Assembly (NCBI GenBank): GCA_964602595.1
Contig: CAZRRO010000005.1
Location: 62,001-126,000 of the forward strand
Length of the DNA: 64,000 bases
Origin: CAIWAH01 sp964602595
Lineage (GTDB): Bacteria > Verrucomicrobiota > Verrucomicrobiia > Limisphaerales > UBA9464
Direction: 5' to 3'
The notes beneath the pieces were generated by a model, which saw only the letters and a program-made list of their open reading frames with translations, was not told the origin of the DNA and did not search any database. Positions 1 to 8,179 of the stretch are shown piece after piece. Every line of letters starts with the position of its first letter. Position 1 is the stretch's first letter. Both the position numbers and the translations under genes were made by a program.

Positions 1-42
1 TTCGAGTCGTCCCAGCAGGAGAAGATCGCGGGTTTCGGATAA
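1..42 (+). CDS. 3' end of a gene entering from the left (partial)
   Basis: Frame 1 is open from the first base and encodes 13 residues ending in AGFG before a TAA stop. The start lies outside the window. Codon content looks like the other genes, but 13 residues cannot identify a protein, so this is only a plausible gene end. It is followed by two direct copies of a 23-bp sequence (59-104). Confidence 0.35.
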   Translation, partial: FESSQQEKIAGFG

Positions 43-58
43 CCTTTGAGGACCCTAA

Positions 59-104
59 GTAAAGAGTAAACTTCTGAGGAGGTAAAGAGTAAACCTCTCA
101 GGAG
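59..104. repeat. 23-bp direct repeat, two copies
   Basis: Two adjacent imperfect copies of GTAAAGAGTAAACYTCTSAGGAG lie between the first gene end and the promoter box at 122. Confidence 0.6.
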
Positions 105-121
105 GTACCACCTTGTGTTGG

Positions 122-132
122 AAAAATGACTT
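122..132 (+). promoter_or_regulatory. early-type promoter box
   Basis: AAAAATGACTT, 43 nt before the ATG at 165. The ATG inside the box (126) is in frame with the gene and would add 13 residues; I treat it as promoter. Confidence 0.55.
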
Positions 133-164
133 TCTCTCTCCCTTCTCCTCTGGTACTCCACCAG

Positions 165-350
165 ATGAGTAAGAAAGTTACCTTCGATCCCGGTGTCATC
201 TCTCCTCGTCCTCGAGTTTGGACTTGTGAGGGGTGCGGGAAAGTGTGGCGCTTGGGTCAAGAGTACCCTAGCAGTACCGCTAAGAAGAAAAAGCCGATCA
301 AGAGACAGGGGAAGCAGTACTGCAGTATGAAGTGTACCACTGTGAAGTGA
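165..350 (+). CDS. small zinc-finger-like protein
   Basis: Encodes 61 residues with a CEGC pair and a later C-x3-C (YCSMKC) separated by a basic stretch (KKKKPIKRQGK). This C-x2-C...C-x3-C pattern resembles MYM/FCS-type zinc ribbons and the C-terminal finger of the large protein at 62520-64000. The start at 165 is preferred over 126 because the earlier ATG lies in the promoter box. A perfect hairpin follows at 372-393. Function unknown; nucleic-acid or protein binding is inference. Confidence 0.6.
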   Translation: MSKKVTFDPGVISPRPRVWTCEGCGKVWRLGQEYPSSTAKKKKPIKRQGKQYCSMKCTTVK

Positions 351-371
351 CGAAGGAACAGTGACGAAGGA

Positions 372-393
372 GTAACACCCCGCGAGGTGTTAC
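372..393 (+). terminator. palindromic hairpin at gene end
   Basis: GTAACACC stem, 6-nt loop, GGTGTTAC; 22 nt after the stop of the gene at 165-350. Confidence 0.6.
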
Positions 394-459
394 TCAAGGT
401 GAGATTACTCAAGGTGAGATTACTCAAGGTGAGATTACTCAAGGTGAGATTACTCAAGG
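390..459. repeat. 15-bp tandem repeat running into the gap
   Basis: About 4.7 copies of ATTACTCAAGGTGAG end exactly where the N run starts. The total copy number is unknown because the assembly breaks here. Confidence 0.85.
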
Positions 460-559
460 NNNNNNNNNNNNNNNNNNNNNNNNNNNNNNNNNNNNNNNNN
501 NNNNNNNNNNNNNNNNNNNNNNNNNNNNNNNNNNNNNNNNNNNNNNNNNNNNNNNNNNN
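460..559. other. assembly gap (100 N)
   Basis: Exactly 100 N, the usual placeholder for a gap of unknown size. Any reading frame drawn through it is artificial. Confidence 0.98.
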
Positions 560-1090
560 TGAGAACTTGAGAGAAATCCAAAACGAAGACATAGACAGAT
601 GTCCTGGTTCAAAAGTTCGGTTCGGGGTGAACGAGACTGTGTCGCAGTCTAGTAAGAGAGCGAGAGGAGTGTTCGGGTTGCCATCATAGTAAACCTGTCC
701 GTTCTTAGTCCCAATAACAGTAACCATATTGAACAAGATCATGCAACCTCCACTGTAGGGCGTGTTCACGGACGCCATGGTGGTAATAGATTGTGCGCGA
801 TTGAACCAATGCGGGCCTCTTGAACTAAGAGTAGTACTGACAACACCACTGCTGTTTCTTCCCCAAGTCAAAGTCACGGAATTAGACTGGTACCCATCCG
901 CATTTTCAAAGGTTACCTGCATGTAGTTAGAGTTCTTGATCGAAACCCCGGCCTTATTTTGTTGAATAGTCGAAGGGTAAAAGTACTCGATAGGGGTATT
1001 CACCACTCCGAGACTCCTCCTCTTCCTCAAGAAGAGGACGAGAAGGAGTGCAAACGCAACCGTTACAGAAGCAACCAGAACGGTCTTCAT
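560..1090 (-). CDS. membrane-anchored protein, 3' end lost in the gap
   Basis: The ATG at 1090 opens a protein that starts with a hydrophobic helix (about residues 4-20, VLVASVTVAFALLLVLFL) followed by RKRR, so it is an N-terminal signal anchor. About 157 residues of Ser/Thr/Asn-rich, probably beta-rich ectodomain follow until the N run at codon 177. The layout (anchor, basic stop-transfer, short aromatic motif PHWFN) is like the protein at 35050-36018, which has PHNPDWFF; a distant relation is possible. Probably a virion or membrane surface protein. The reading frame beyond the gap is not trustworthy. Confidence 0.6.
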
Positions 1091-1274
1091 CGTGTCGATT
1101 TAGTACCTTCGCATTTTTGCTAATCATCTGTTTTTGTCCGTGTTTTTGATCAAAGTGTCTCATCCTGAGCTACTACTCAGGATAGCTCAAATTCTTGCTC
1201 TAAAGCTCAAAAGGCCCCAGTACACTAGGGAGGAGATGGTAGTGATGAACCGAAGTTCATCACTTTTGCGCGCA

Positions 1275-1769
1275 TCACTCTTTGCTTGCTTCTCCCGTTT
1301 CGCTTGTTTCCTCACTTTCCTCCGATCCGCTCTCTTCTTCACTCTCACTCTCATTCTTCGCATGCAAGTAGATCTGCCCGTCCAACCCCAGATTCATTAT
1401 CGGGTAGTTGCGCTTCACGTACACCTTCCGAATCAACTTGATCTTCTCTTCTGGGGTTAGGAAAGGGGTATCACAAAACGTCTCCCAGTTCAGCTCCACC
1501 GTTTCTATGTCCTCTGCGCCATGAACGATCATCCAGCGATCTTCTACTCCCCAGAAAATAGAAAGGTTACTCCCGTCCCGAGTAGCAGCTTTTCCCAGAT
1601 CACGAACAATCTGGACCAAGATCGGGTTAGCTCGGTCAGGGTAGTTGCGTTCTTGTAGTTCTCTCCCTGTCTGTTCTCGAAACAGTTGCTTAGCTTGTTC
1701 CGAGAAGGAAAAGCCGTACCCGTGGTAAACCACTACTTCCACAATCCCGGGCTTCTTGACTAGAGCCAT
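1275..1769 (-). CDS. conserved-looking unknown protein with acidic tail
   Basis: 164 residues starting MALVKKPGIVEVVV. The core is a mixed alpha/beta-looking region; the last 25 or so residues are almost only Glu, Ser, Gly and Thr. A longer reading from 1805 would start on the ATG of the promoter box (AAAATGAGTTGC), so 1769 is chosen. The upstream gene's TAA (1807) overlaps that box. I do not recognise the family. Confidence 0.65.
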   Translation of the reverse strand: MALVKKPGIVEVVVYHGYGFSFSEQAKQLFREQTGRELQERNYPDRANPILVQIVRDLGKAATRDGSNLSIFWGVEDRWMIVHGAEDIETVELNWETFCDTPFLTPEEKIKLIRKVYVKRNYPIMNLGLDGQIYLHAKNESESEEESGSEESEETSETGEASKE

Positions 1770-1796
1770 CTTGAAGAAAGACAAGACGTTTCGCGT

Positions 1797-1808
1797 GCAA
1801 CTCATTTT
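1797..1808 (-). promoter_or_regulatory. early-type promoter box overlapping a stop codon
   Basis: AAAATGAGTTGC, 39 nt before the ATG at 1769; its first bases are part of the TAA stop of the upstream gene (1807-1809). Confidence 0.6.
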
Positions 1809-2490
1809 ACCCGAACCGTGGTCCGTTCCCAGCCACTCTTTCCGTGATCGAGCTAGTAGGTTGGTCGGTGACGATGAACCCGCACACTCCCGAGTAAGTG
1901 TTTTGGACCGGAGAAGAGATCGGGACTAAGTAAGATCTTCCTCTAGAACTCTGAGAGTTGTAAGGAGTAGTCCAACCAGGAGTGTCAGTGGTGCCAGTAA
2001 GGGGTCCAGTGATGGTGACTACTTTCCGAGCCAGTCCCGAACCAGTAGGTCCGAAATAAGTCAGAATCTTCCCGGTCATGTCAAAATTGGTTTGAGGACC
2101 AAAAATCTGGAGAGTGCTACTCCCGGTAGTGTCAACCTTGACTACTCCGCTCCGTACTTGAGTAGCTGCACCGGTGCAGAAAAATATTTCTGTTGTGGAA
2201 TTAGCTTGAGGAGTATACAAAATTCTAGTCTGGTAAGTGAGTCCTCCATCGTCACTCCCGGTGGTGGTTACGCTGGTAACAGTTACACTCTCCACTTCTC
2301 CAATATCGATTGTATCGCCTTTTTTTGGAAAATTGGGACCAAAAATTCTCACGTCGAAACCGCCTGTGAAATTACCTCCCGTTTGAACCACCCCCATCGA
2401 ACTTACTCCTCTCCCCGGAAAAGCAGCTTGATCTCGGAGGAGGCTGGGAGTAACCGAGTAGCCACCGCTGAGTTTGAGAACGCGACTCAT
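1807..2490 (-). CDS. beta-rich probable virion protein, paralogue of 54707-55414
   Basis: 227 residues from MSRVLKLSGGYSV. It is rich in Gly, Thr, Val and Ser with regular short strands (SVTVTSVTTTG, KVVTITGP). It aligns along its length with the protein at 54707-55414: both have MSRV, a DQ(A/S)(A/S)FPG(R/A)G(V/L)(T/S)S segment near residue 25, a FP..GDT segment, a D/E-x-FFCTG segment in the middle and end in a G..G..PR(F/V) region. The start is set by that alignment rather than an in-frame ATG 21 nt upstream. Function unknown; composition suggests a structural or fibre protein. Confidence 0.65.
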   Translation of the reverse strand: MSRVLKLSGGYSVTPSLLRDQAAFPGRGVSSMGVVQTGGNFTGGFDVRIFGPNFPKKGDTIDIGEVESVTVTSVTTTGSDDGGLTYQTRILYTPQANSTTEIFFCTGAATQVRSGVVKVDTTGSSTLQIFGPQTNFDMTGKILTYFGPTGSGLARKVVTITGPLTGTTDTPGWTTPYNSQSSRGRSYLVPISSPVQNTYSGVCGFIVTDQPTSSITERVAGNGPRFG

Positions 2491-2512
2491 TCTCTTGTTT
2501 AAGCTACACAAG

Positions 2513-2526
2513 AAAAGAATTTGAGC
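2513..2526 (+). promoter_or_regulatory. variant promoter box of the kinesin gene
   Basis: AAAAGAATTTGAGC, 51 nt before the ATG at 2564; a weaker match to the AAAATTGAG form. Confidence 0.35.
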
Positions 2527-2563
2527 TGTGCTATTTTCTCCTCACTCCCGAAAAGAGCCTGAG

Positions 2564-4447
2564 ATGGAGGAGAAGAACGTGAGAGTGTTCTGTCGCTTTC
2601 GTCCCTTCAACCCTACTGAGTTATCGAAAGATGAACGAAGAGTAGTCACGGTTCACAAGTCTCGAGTAGTGCAAGTTGAGAGTGAACCCACTTACCGCGA
2701 AGCGACCCGGGAGGCAAAACAGCAGTTCGAGTTCGACCACGTCTTCAATGAGGAAGCTACTCAAGAGGAAGTTTACGAGGTGGTAGCTCGCCCCCTAGTG
2801 AGTGAGATCTTCAAGGGGTACAATGCTACTGTCTTCGTTTACGGGCAGTCAGGGAGTGGGAAGACCACTACCATGACCGGTTACTCACACGTGGTCGACA
2901 ACGGTGAGTTGCTAGCTCGGGACGACGTAGTCTTGTGGAAGAACCCCAAGGACATGGGAGTAGTCCCGAGAATGATTCAAGACATCTTCGAGACTATCAA
3001 GCCGAAGAAAGGAGTGGAGTTCTCTTTGCAAGTTTCTTATCTAGAGATTTATCTAGAGAAGATTCGTGATCTGCTTCGCCCTTCTCGTGATAACCTAGAA
3101 GTGCGGGAGTCTCGGCACAAGGGGTTGTGGGTAGAAGACTTGACTGAGGTCTACGTAGGAAGTTACAATGAGACTATCCAACTCATTCGAAAGGGAGAAC
3201 TCAACCGCACTGTCGCCGCTACTGCTATGAACGCTCACTCCTCACGGAGTCACAGTCTCCTCATCATCAACCTACACCAGACTAATCTCAAGACTGCAGC
3301 CAAGACCACCTCTCGAGTCATCTTCGTCGACTTGGCCGGGAGTGAGAAGGTGGAGAAGACTAAGGCCGAGGGACTGATCCTGAAGCAAGCTCAGAGCACC
3401 AACAAATCTCTGCTGACACTGGGACTGGTGATTCGGGCTTTGCAAACCAAGGCTGCTCACGTCCCTTACCGTGACTCCAAGTTGACCCGCTTGCTAACCG
3501 ACTCTCTGGGTGGGAACAGCAAAACGCACTTGGTGGTGACTTGCTCTCCAGCTGCCTACAATCTGGAAGAGACTATTAGCACCCTTCGCTTCGGGTCGCA
3601 AACCCAACAGATCAAGAACAAGCCCCGCATCAACCTCGAGAGCAACATCGAAGAGTACAAGCAGCTCCTGGCAGAGGCCCAAAGGAAAATGGAAGTACAA
3701 CAACGCCTGATCGAGGAACTGCAACGGAAAACACCTACTGCTGAAAAAGAAGAGCCCCTTGAGGTGGTGAGTCAACTGGAAGTGACTCTTTCTCAAACCA
3801 AGCTTAGCAGTGAGACTCTTCGAGACGAGGTAGAGAAACTCCGGGACAATCTAGAACACGAGCGCGCTAGTGCTGCAGCTCGAGTGGCGGAAATCGAGAT
3901 CATCAAGATTCAACATGCTGAGATGGTGTCCCGAAACGAAGACTTGACTCGAATGCAGACCGCTACCGAGCACTACTGGAAAGAGCAGATCGAGACCGTG
4001 AAACGTGAGTACCGGGAGTACCAACTCAGTCAAGTCCAGACCGCAGAGGACTTTGTCCGTGTGCGCACTCGAATGACCCAGTTAGCGGAGGAGAATCAGT
4101 TCCTGAAAGAGTCCAGTCTAAGAGGGATGAGAATCGAAGACACTACTGGCAAGGAAGAACGGTACCTCAGTCTGGAAGGGAAGTACTCAAGATTGCTTCA
4201 AGAGGAAGAGAGTAGTCGGCAACTACTGGAAGGGAAGATTCGGCACTTGAGGATTCTGGAAGAGTCACTAGAGGAGAGCAAGCGCAAAATTCAAGAACTC
4301 ACCAGTGCTCACTCTACCAAGTGTCGAGAGTACGACCGCAAGATCAAGGATCTGGAGTCGCAGATCCGGGTATTGAAGCAAGGGACTCTCCCGCTAGGGA
4401 ACATTCGGACAGTGATTCGAGGGAGTGACTCAAGAGAGAAGTTGTGA
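2564..4447 (+). CDS. kinesin-like motor protein
   Basis: 627 residues. An N-terminal kinesin motor domain (about residues 4-352) carries the P-loop GQSGSGKT (94-101), switch I NAHSSRSH (223-230), switch II DLAGSE (256-261) and the HVPYRDSKLTRLL helix (about 299-311), so all nucleotide-binding motifs are intact. A roughly 20-residue insertion sits between the P-loop helix and GVVPRMI. The rest (about 360-610) is heptad-rich, charged coiled coil, giving a plus-end-kinesin-like N-motor layout, probably dimeric, with no obvious cargo domain. It would move on host microtubules. The GTG at 2528 is in frame but lies beside the promoter; the ATG at 2564 is the sensible start. Kinesins have been reported in giant-virus genomes, mostly from metagenomes; which cargo this one carries is unknown. 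Confidence 0.95.
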   Translation: MEEKNVRVFCRFRPFNPTELSKDERRVVTVHKSRVVQVESEPTYREATREAKQQFEFDHVFNEEATQEEVYEVVARPLVSEIFKGYNATVFVYGQSGSGKTTTMTGYSHVVDNGELLARDDVVLWKNPKDMGVVPRMIQDIFETIKPKKGVEFSLQVSYLEIYLEKIRDLLRPSRDNLEVRESRHKGLWVEDLTEVYVGSYNETIQLIRKGELNRTVAATAMNAHSSRSHSLLIINLHQTNLKTAAKTTSRVIFVDLAGSEKVEKTKAEGLILKQAQSTNKSLLTLGLVIRALQTKAAHVPYRDSKLTRLLTDSLGGNSKTHLVVTCSPAAYNLEETISTLRFGSQTQQIKNKPRINLESNIEEYKQLLAEAQRKMEVQQRLIEELQRKTPTAEKEEPLEVVSQLEVTLSQTKLSSETLRDEVEKLRDNLEHERASAAARVAEIEIIKIQHAEMVSRNEDLTRMQTATEHYWKEQIETVKREYREYQLSQVQTAEDFVRVRTRMTQLAEENQFLKESSLRGMRIEDTTGKEERYLSLEGKYSRLLQEEESSRQLLEGKIRHLRILEESLEESKRKIQELTSAHSTKCREYDRKIKDLESQIRVLKQGTLPLGNIRTVIRGSDSREKL

Positions 4448-4477
4448 AGTGAAGAGTACATGTGAAGACGGGCGAAG

Positions 4478-4488
4478 AAAATGATTTT
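4478..4488 (+). promoter_or_regulatory. early-type promoter box
   Basis: AAAATGATTTT, 40 nt before the ATG at 4518. Confidence 0.55.
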
Positions 4489-4517
4489 CTTCCTCTACTT
4501 TGCAACAGTGAGACAAG

Positions 4518-5093
4518 ATGGCGACTTCAGTCCTCCCGGTCATCAGTGTGGTTCGAGACACATTGAAGAGGTTCGAGACTGAACTGATCACTCGTTTCGG
4601 TTTGACTCAAGAACAGATCGAGAAGGCTCTTGAGGTTAGAGATGAAGTGCGATTCTTCAAGAAGGGGAAGTACTTCGAGTTCTCTAATTTCTACCCGGTC
4701 ACGGTTGAGTTCGAGGGTAAGATCTACCCTTCCACCGAACACATCTTTCAGGCACACAAGTTCGTTTACCCTGGTGCCGGGGTAACTGAGCTCGAGTTTG
4801 CTGAGTCGATTCGGCTCCTACCCACAGCTCTTTTGGCTTTTCGGGCCGGGAAGAGCAGAAAAGTCCGGATCAACCCAAAGTGGGAAGTGTACAAGGTTGT
4901 GTTGATGAAGAAGATCGTTCGAGTCAAGTTCTCTCAGGTTCCTTTGAGAGCTCTCCTGCTCAGTACAGGTAAGAAGAGCATTGTTGAGAACTCCCCTTAT
5001 GACAGCTTCTGGGGAGCCAAAGTGGTTCGAGGAAAACCAGGTAGAAACATGCTGGGTCAGATTCTGGAAGAGGTGAGAGAGGAGATGCGTTAA
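4518..5093 (+). CDS. NADAR (YbiA-like) domain protein
   Basis: 191 residues. After a helical N-terminus of about 45 residues comes the NADAR fold with its marks in order: FSNFYP (about 55-60), YPSTEHIFQAHKF (74-86), a W..YK..LMKKI.R.KF block, and IVENSPYDSFWG followed by G.NMLG near the C-terminus. Proteins of this family are N-glycosidases; members act on riboflavin-pathway intermediates or remove ADP-ribose from guanine in DNA. In a virus it could reverse an ADP-ribosylation defence, but that is inference. NADAR/YbiA genes are known in other giant viruses and phages. Confidence 0.85.
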   Translation: MATSVLPVISVVRDTLKRFETELITRFGLTQEQIEKALEVRDEVRFFKKGKYFEFSNFYPVTVEFEGKIYPSTEHIFQAHKFVYPGAGVTELEFAESIRLLPTALLAFRAGKSRKVRINPKWEVYKVVLMKKIVRVKFSQVPLRALLLSTGKKSIVENSPYDSFWGAKVVRGKPGRNMLGQILEEVREEMR

Positions 5094-5142
5094 GAAAGTG
5101 ATTCTTTGTTTATTACCTTTTGAGGTACTAAAACAAAGTTGT

Positions 5143-5154
5143 GAAATTGATCTC
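5143..5154 (+). promoter_or_regulatory. early-type promoter box
   Basis: GAAATTGATCTC, 46 nt before the ATG at 5189. Confidence 0.55.
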
Positions 5155-5188
5155 TCTTTTCTCCCTACTCCAAACTTCACATTCAAGA

Positions 5189-6034
5189 ATGTCCACCGAT
5201 ACGCGCCTCGAAGAAACGAAGGTCGCCGAGACCGCAGAGGAAGAGAAGATCTTCGAGAAGTACTCTACAATCGCTCAGCAGAACCCTCTCATCGAAGCTT
5301 CAGACGAGACAAGGGCGAACAGTGCTCTGCTTGCTTGTGCACAGTCTGGGACTCTCGCTGAGTTCCAGTACTTGTTCAAGAGAGAGTTCCCCCGTGTTAA
5401 CGAGGAGTTCGTCCTGAGAGGGAACACAGAACCACTGTCTGCAGAGGATTTCGAGTTTGAGAACGCGGTCCGGGTCGCTCTCTTCTTCGGGAACCGACCC
5501 ATTACCAAGTACCTCTTCGAGCTGACACGAGGAAAGATCGTGGCACGAATGTGCAAGTACCGTTTCGGTGGCTTTGCGGTTCCACCTACCGAGACCAAGT
5601 TCTTCCTGAAGCTGCTTCGCCAGTACCCTCACTCCGACTCTCACGAGCTGCTCGGCCCCGACAACATTCTCGGCCTTACCCTGGAAGAGGCGCGAGAGTA
5701 CGGAGAGGTGTTGCGCGGAGTCTTCGTGGACCTGTTAGGAAACTACTTTGAGAGCATCGACAAGGTCCACTACTGTGGCACCGAAGACAAGAACAAGCTC
5801 CTCGAGTATTTTCCCGAGGAGGTTCTCCTAGAGGGACTTCTTGAGGCTGAGACCGAGTGGACGGAGGTTGAGTGGCTACTGGAACGTCGTTCCAGTCTCT
5901 TCAGGAGAGACTTGGTCGTCTCGGGGGCAGAACCTGACTACGGATGGTCGTGGAAGAGCGAGTCGAGTACTCCTGAGGATATGGAGAGAATTCTCTCTGA
6001 CTTGAGAGGACCGTTACGCTTCTTCAAAAAGTGA
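5189..6034 (+). CDS. unknown protein, first of a tandem paralogue pair
   Basis: 281 residues, about 60% identical by eye to the next gene. Both start MSTDT, keep a PLIEAS..TRANSALLACAQ.GTLEEFQYLF block near residue 45, an ALFFGNRP(I/V)T.YLF block and end GPLRFFKK. Pairs of short helices (SALLACAQSGTLAEFQYLF) look like diverged ankyrin-type repeats, but the ankyrin consensus is not clear. The ATG at 5189 matches the paralogue's start; the earlier frame opening lies over the promoter box. A host-interaction role would fit a duplicated accessory gene but is not shown. Confidence 0.7.
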   Translation: MSTDTRLEETKVAETAEEEKIFEKYSTIAQQNPLIEASDETRANSALLACAQSGTLAEFQYLFKREFPRVNEEFVLRGNTEPLSAEDFEFENAVRVALFFGNRPITKYLFELTRGKIVARMCKYRFGGFAVPPTETKFFLKLLRQYPHSDSHELLGPDNILGLTLEEAREYGEVLRGVFVDLLGNYFESIDKVHYCGTEDKNKLLEYFPEEVLLEGLLEAETEWTEVEWLLERRSSLFRRDLVVSGAEPDYGWSWKSESSTPEDMERILSDLRGPLRFFKK

Positions 6035-6057
6035 TCACTGAATATACGAGCGAGTTT

Positions 6058-6075
6058 AGTACCTTTCGAGGTACT
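6058..6075 (+). terminator. palindromic hairpin
   Basis: AGTACC, loop TTTCGA, GGTACT; 24 nt after the stop at 6034. Confidence 0.5.
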
Positions 6076-6091
6076 GAATAAACTCACCTTG

Positions 6092-6104
6092 AAAAATTGA
6101 TCGC
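6092..6104 (+). promoter_or_regulatory. early-type promoter box
   Basis: AAAAATTGATCGC, 47 nt before the ATG at 6139; contains AAAATTGA exactly. Confidence 0.65.
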
Positions 6105-6138
6105 CTCTTTTTCTTCCTCCTCAAAGTCACAATCAAAC

Positions 6139-6993
6139 ATGTCAACTGATACACACGAGATCAAGACCACCGATGAAGAGCGAAAGGTCCTCGAGAAGTA
6201 CTCCGAGTTGGCTCAGCAGACCCCTCTCATCGAGGCCTCAAGAGAGACAAGGGCGAACAGTGCTTTGCTTGCTTGCGCTCAGGTCGGGACTCTCGAAGAG
6301 TTCCAGTACCTGTTCGAGCGCGACTTTCAACGTGAAGGAGTCTCGAGAGAAGCCGAGTACGTGGTAGGAGCCACCCCAGACATCTTCAGACAGAAGGAGT
6401 TCCTTCTCGAGGATGCCGTTCGTGTGGCTCTCTACTTCGGGAATCGTCCCGTTACCGAGTACCTCTTTCGCATCACTCGTGGGAGAATGGTGGCGACAAT
6501 GTGCAAGTACCATCTCGGCACCTTTTCGGTTCCAGACAGCGAATTCAAGTTCTTCCTGGGGCTGCTTCGCCGGTACCCTCACCCCGACGCTCACGAGCTG
6601 ATCAGTCTTGACAACCTTCTCAGTCTCACTCCGGAAGAGGCACACGAGGACAGAGAAATGCTGCGTGGATTTTTTGAGGGATGGGTGGGAATCTACTTCG
6701 AATCTCTCAAGGAGAGACAACCCACGGGCGGGTGCAGTTTCAACGACAAGATCAAGCTGCTCGAGTACTTCCCCGAGGAGGTTCTCCTGGAGGCACTCCT
6801 TGAGGCTACGACCGAGTGGATGGAGATTACCCTGCTGCTTGAGCACCGCCCCAGTCTTTTCCAGAGAGATCTGGCCATCTCAGGGCGCGAACCTGACTAC
6901 GGGTGGGACTGGGAGAGTGACAGTAGCACACCCGAAGAGATGAGAGCGGTCCTCTCTGACTTGAGAGGGCCGTTACGCTTCTTCAAGAAGTGA
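6139..6993 (+). CDS. unknown protein, second of a tandem paralogue pair
   Basis: 284 residues. Same order of blocks as the gene at 5189-6034, with an insertion near residue 75 (REAEYVVGATPDIF). The promoter, start context and 3' end are duplicated too, so the whole transcription unit was copied. It is convergent with the gene at 7062-7703 and shares its hairpin. Confidence 0.7.
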   Translation: MSTDTHEIKTTDEERKVLEKYSELAQQTPLIEASRETRANSALLACAQVGTLEEFQYLFERDFQREGVSREAEYVVGATPDIFRQKEFLLEDAVRVALYFGNRPVTEYLFRITRGRMVATMCKYHLGTFSVPDSEFKFFLGLLRRYPHPDAHELISLDNLLSLTPEEAHEDREMLRGFFEGWVGIYFESLKERQPTGGCSFNDKIKLLEYFPEEVLLEALLEATTEWMEITLLLEHRPSLFQRDLAISGREPDYGWDWESDSSTPEEMRAVLSDLRGPLRFFKK

Positions 6994-7025
6994 AAAGAAC
7001 ACAAATATACAAAAGAGTTGTCTTA

Positions 7026-7041
7026 TTACCCCACGGGGTAA
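7026..7041. terminator. shared hairpin between convergent genes
   Basis: TTACCCC, short loop, GGGGTAA; lies between the stops at 6993 and 7062 and reads the same on both strands. Confidence 0.55.
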
Positions 7042-7061
7042 GAAGAAACTCACTTATCTCG

Positions 7062-7703
7062 TTACTCATCTTCCTCCGACGAAGAGGTAGCGAAACCCGA
7101 GGTCTTGATCGGGCCCACCGGCTTTAAGTCCCGGGGCGCTCGCTTCTCGATGGTGCGCACCTGGAAGGTAGTAGTCCGAGCCTCGTAACGACGAGGAGGC
7201 CCCTTGCGACGAACTACTTGCGCTTTCTCCTCGCTCCACTCGAACTCGGCCAAACTTCTCTCTGCGTCCCAGCAGGCCGCGATCACGTACCCCTTGTTCC
7301 CGCCCACGTACTTCCAGGTCAAGTAGCAGTCGTACTCGGGTTTGCTCACCTCCTCCTTGACAATCTGGATGAAAGGCTTGACACCGGCCTTCTGCCAGTA
7401 AAGAGCCTCGTCCTTCTTCCCCATGGCCAGGTAGAGGAGAGCGTCACCCTGCTTCTCGTCCTTGGCGTCAATGACCTTCCCCTCGTGAAAGCGGTTGCTG
7501 ACCTGAAAGCTGAAGAGGTCAGTAGTGATGTGCCCACGCTCAGAGGCGTTCTCCACCTTCCCGACCCAGCCTTCCAGCACCAGAGCAGCCAGCTGCTCGT
7601 GAATCTTAGTGTACCGAACCTTGAACTCATCGATCAGGTTCTTCTTGGGAGGGGCCGTCTTAGCGGCGAGACGTGCGCGTTCAGCCAGACTCATTGCAGA
7701 CAT
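7062..7703 (-). CDS. unknown protein
   Basis: 213 residues. A basic N-terminus (MSAMSLAERARLAAKTAPPKK) leads into a helical middle and an Arg-rich segment (RRKGPPRRYEARTTTFQVRT), ending in SSSEEDE. The acidic-serine tail recurs in other proteins of this genome. A second ATG three codons later is equally possible as the start. Not recognised. Confidence 0.65.
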   Translation of the reverse strand: MSAMSLAERARLAAKTAPPKKNLIDEFKVRYTKIHEQLAALVLEGWVGKVENASERGHITTDLFSFQVSNRFHEGKVIDAKDEKQGDALLYLAMGKKDEALYWQKAGVKPFIQIVKEEVSKPEYDCYLTWKYVGGNKGYVIAACWDAERSLAEFEWSEEKAQVVRRKGPPRRYEARTTTFQVRTIEKRAPRDLKPVGPIKTSGFATSSSEEDE

Positions 7704-7770
7704 TCTAGAATGCGTGAGAGATTTCTCAGGTGACTGTTGAGAGGTTGTAAAAGTGTCCCTTTTCTTTAAC

Positions 7771-7784
7771 TCGAGATCATTTTT
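7771..7784 (-). promoter_or_regulatory. early-type promoter box
   Basis: AAAAATGATCTCGA, about 80 nt before the ATG at 7703, farther than usual. Confidence 0.45.
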
Positions 7785-7842
7785 GTTGTGAAAAAGAGGG
7801 GCGATGTAAAGTCTCGAAAGACGTTACTTCCCCGTGAGTACT

Positions 7843-8061
7843 TTACACTCGCACTTCGTTCAGGATTGTCACCCCAACCGGACGTACCGTCTCAAACCGT
7901 TCAAGTTCTAGTTGTGACTCAGGATCATCAATCTCTTCGGGAAGGTACTGCAGCCACTCATCAAAGAGATCCACTGAGATCTCTTCCAGAGACTCTTCGT
8001 CCTCGACTTGGAACCAAAAGAGGTTGTCGTGTCCCACCACTCGGAGTGCAGCGTAGATCAT
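7843..8061 (-). CDS. small acidic unknown protein
   Basis: 72 residues, Glu/Asp/Leu-rich (EDEESLEEISVDLFDEWL). Although short, it has a promoter box at the usual distance and a small GTCT/AGAC hairpin shortly after its stop (7811-7822), so it is probably expressed. It borders the gene-free duplicated region. Confidence 0.6.
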   Translation of the reverse strand: MIYAALRVVGHDNLFWFQVEDEESLEEISVDLFDEWLQYLPEEIDDPESQLELERFETVRPVGVTILNEVRV

Positions 8062-8090
8062 GGTGTTGTGTACAACACGAATTGAAACTC

Positions 8091-8103
8091 TTAACTCAAT
8101 TTT
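8091..8103 (-). promoter_or_regulatory. early-type promoter box
   Basis: AAAATTGAGTTAA, 42 nt before the ATG at 8061. Confidence 0.6.
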
Positions 8104-8179
8104 CTCTCCCTTATGAAGGGACTAGAAGTAAAAGAGAAGAGTTTTCTTCCTTTTTGCTGGTGCGAAAGAGACTTTCGAG

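Noticed and set aside
257..1090. A single 277-residue protein across the N gap
   Set aside because: The frame passes through 100 unknown bases and then the tandem repeat and the opposite-strand zinc gene; only 560-1090 is supported.
5189..6993. Ankyrin-repeat annotation of the paralogue pair
   Set aside because: Helix-pair rhythm is suggestive, but the GxTPLHxA-type consensus is not clearly present.
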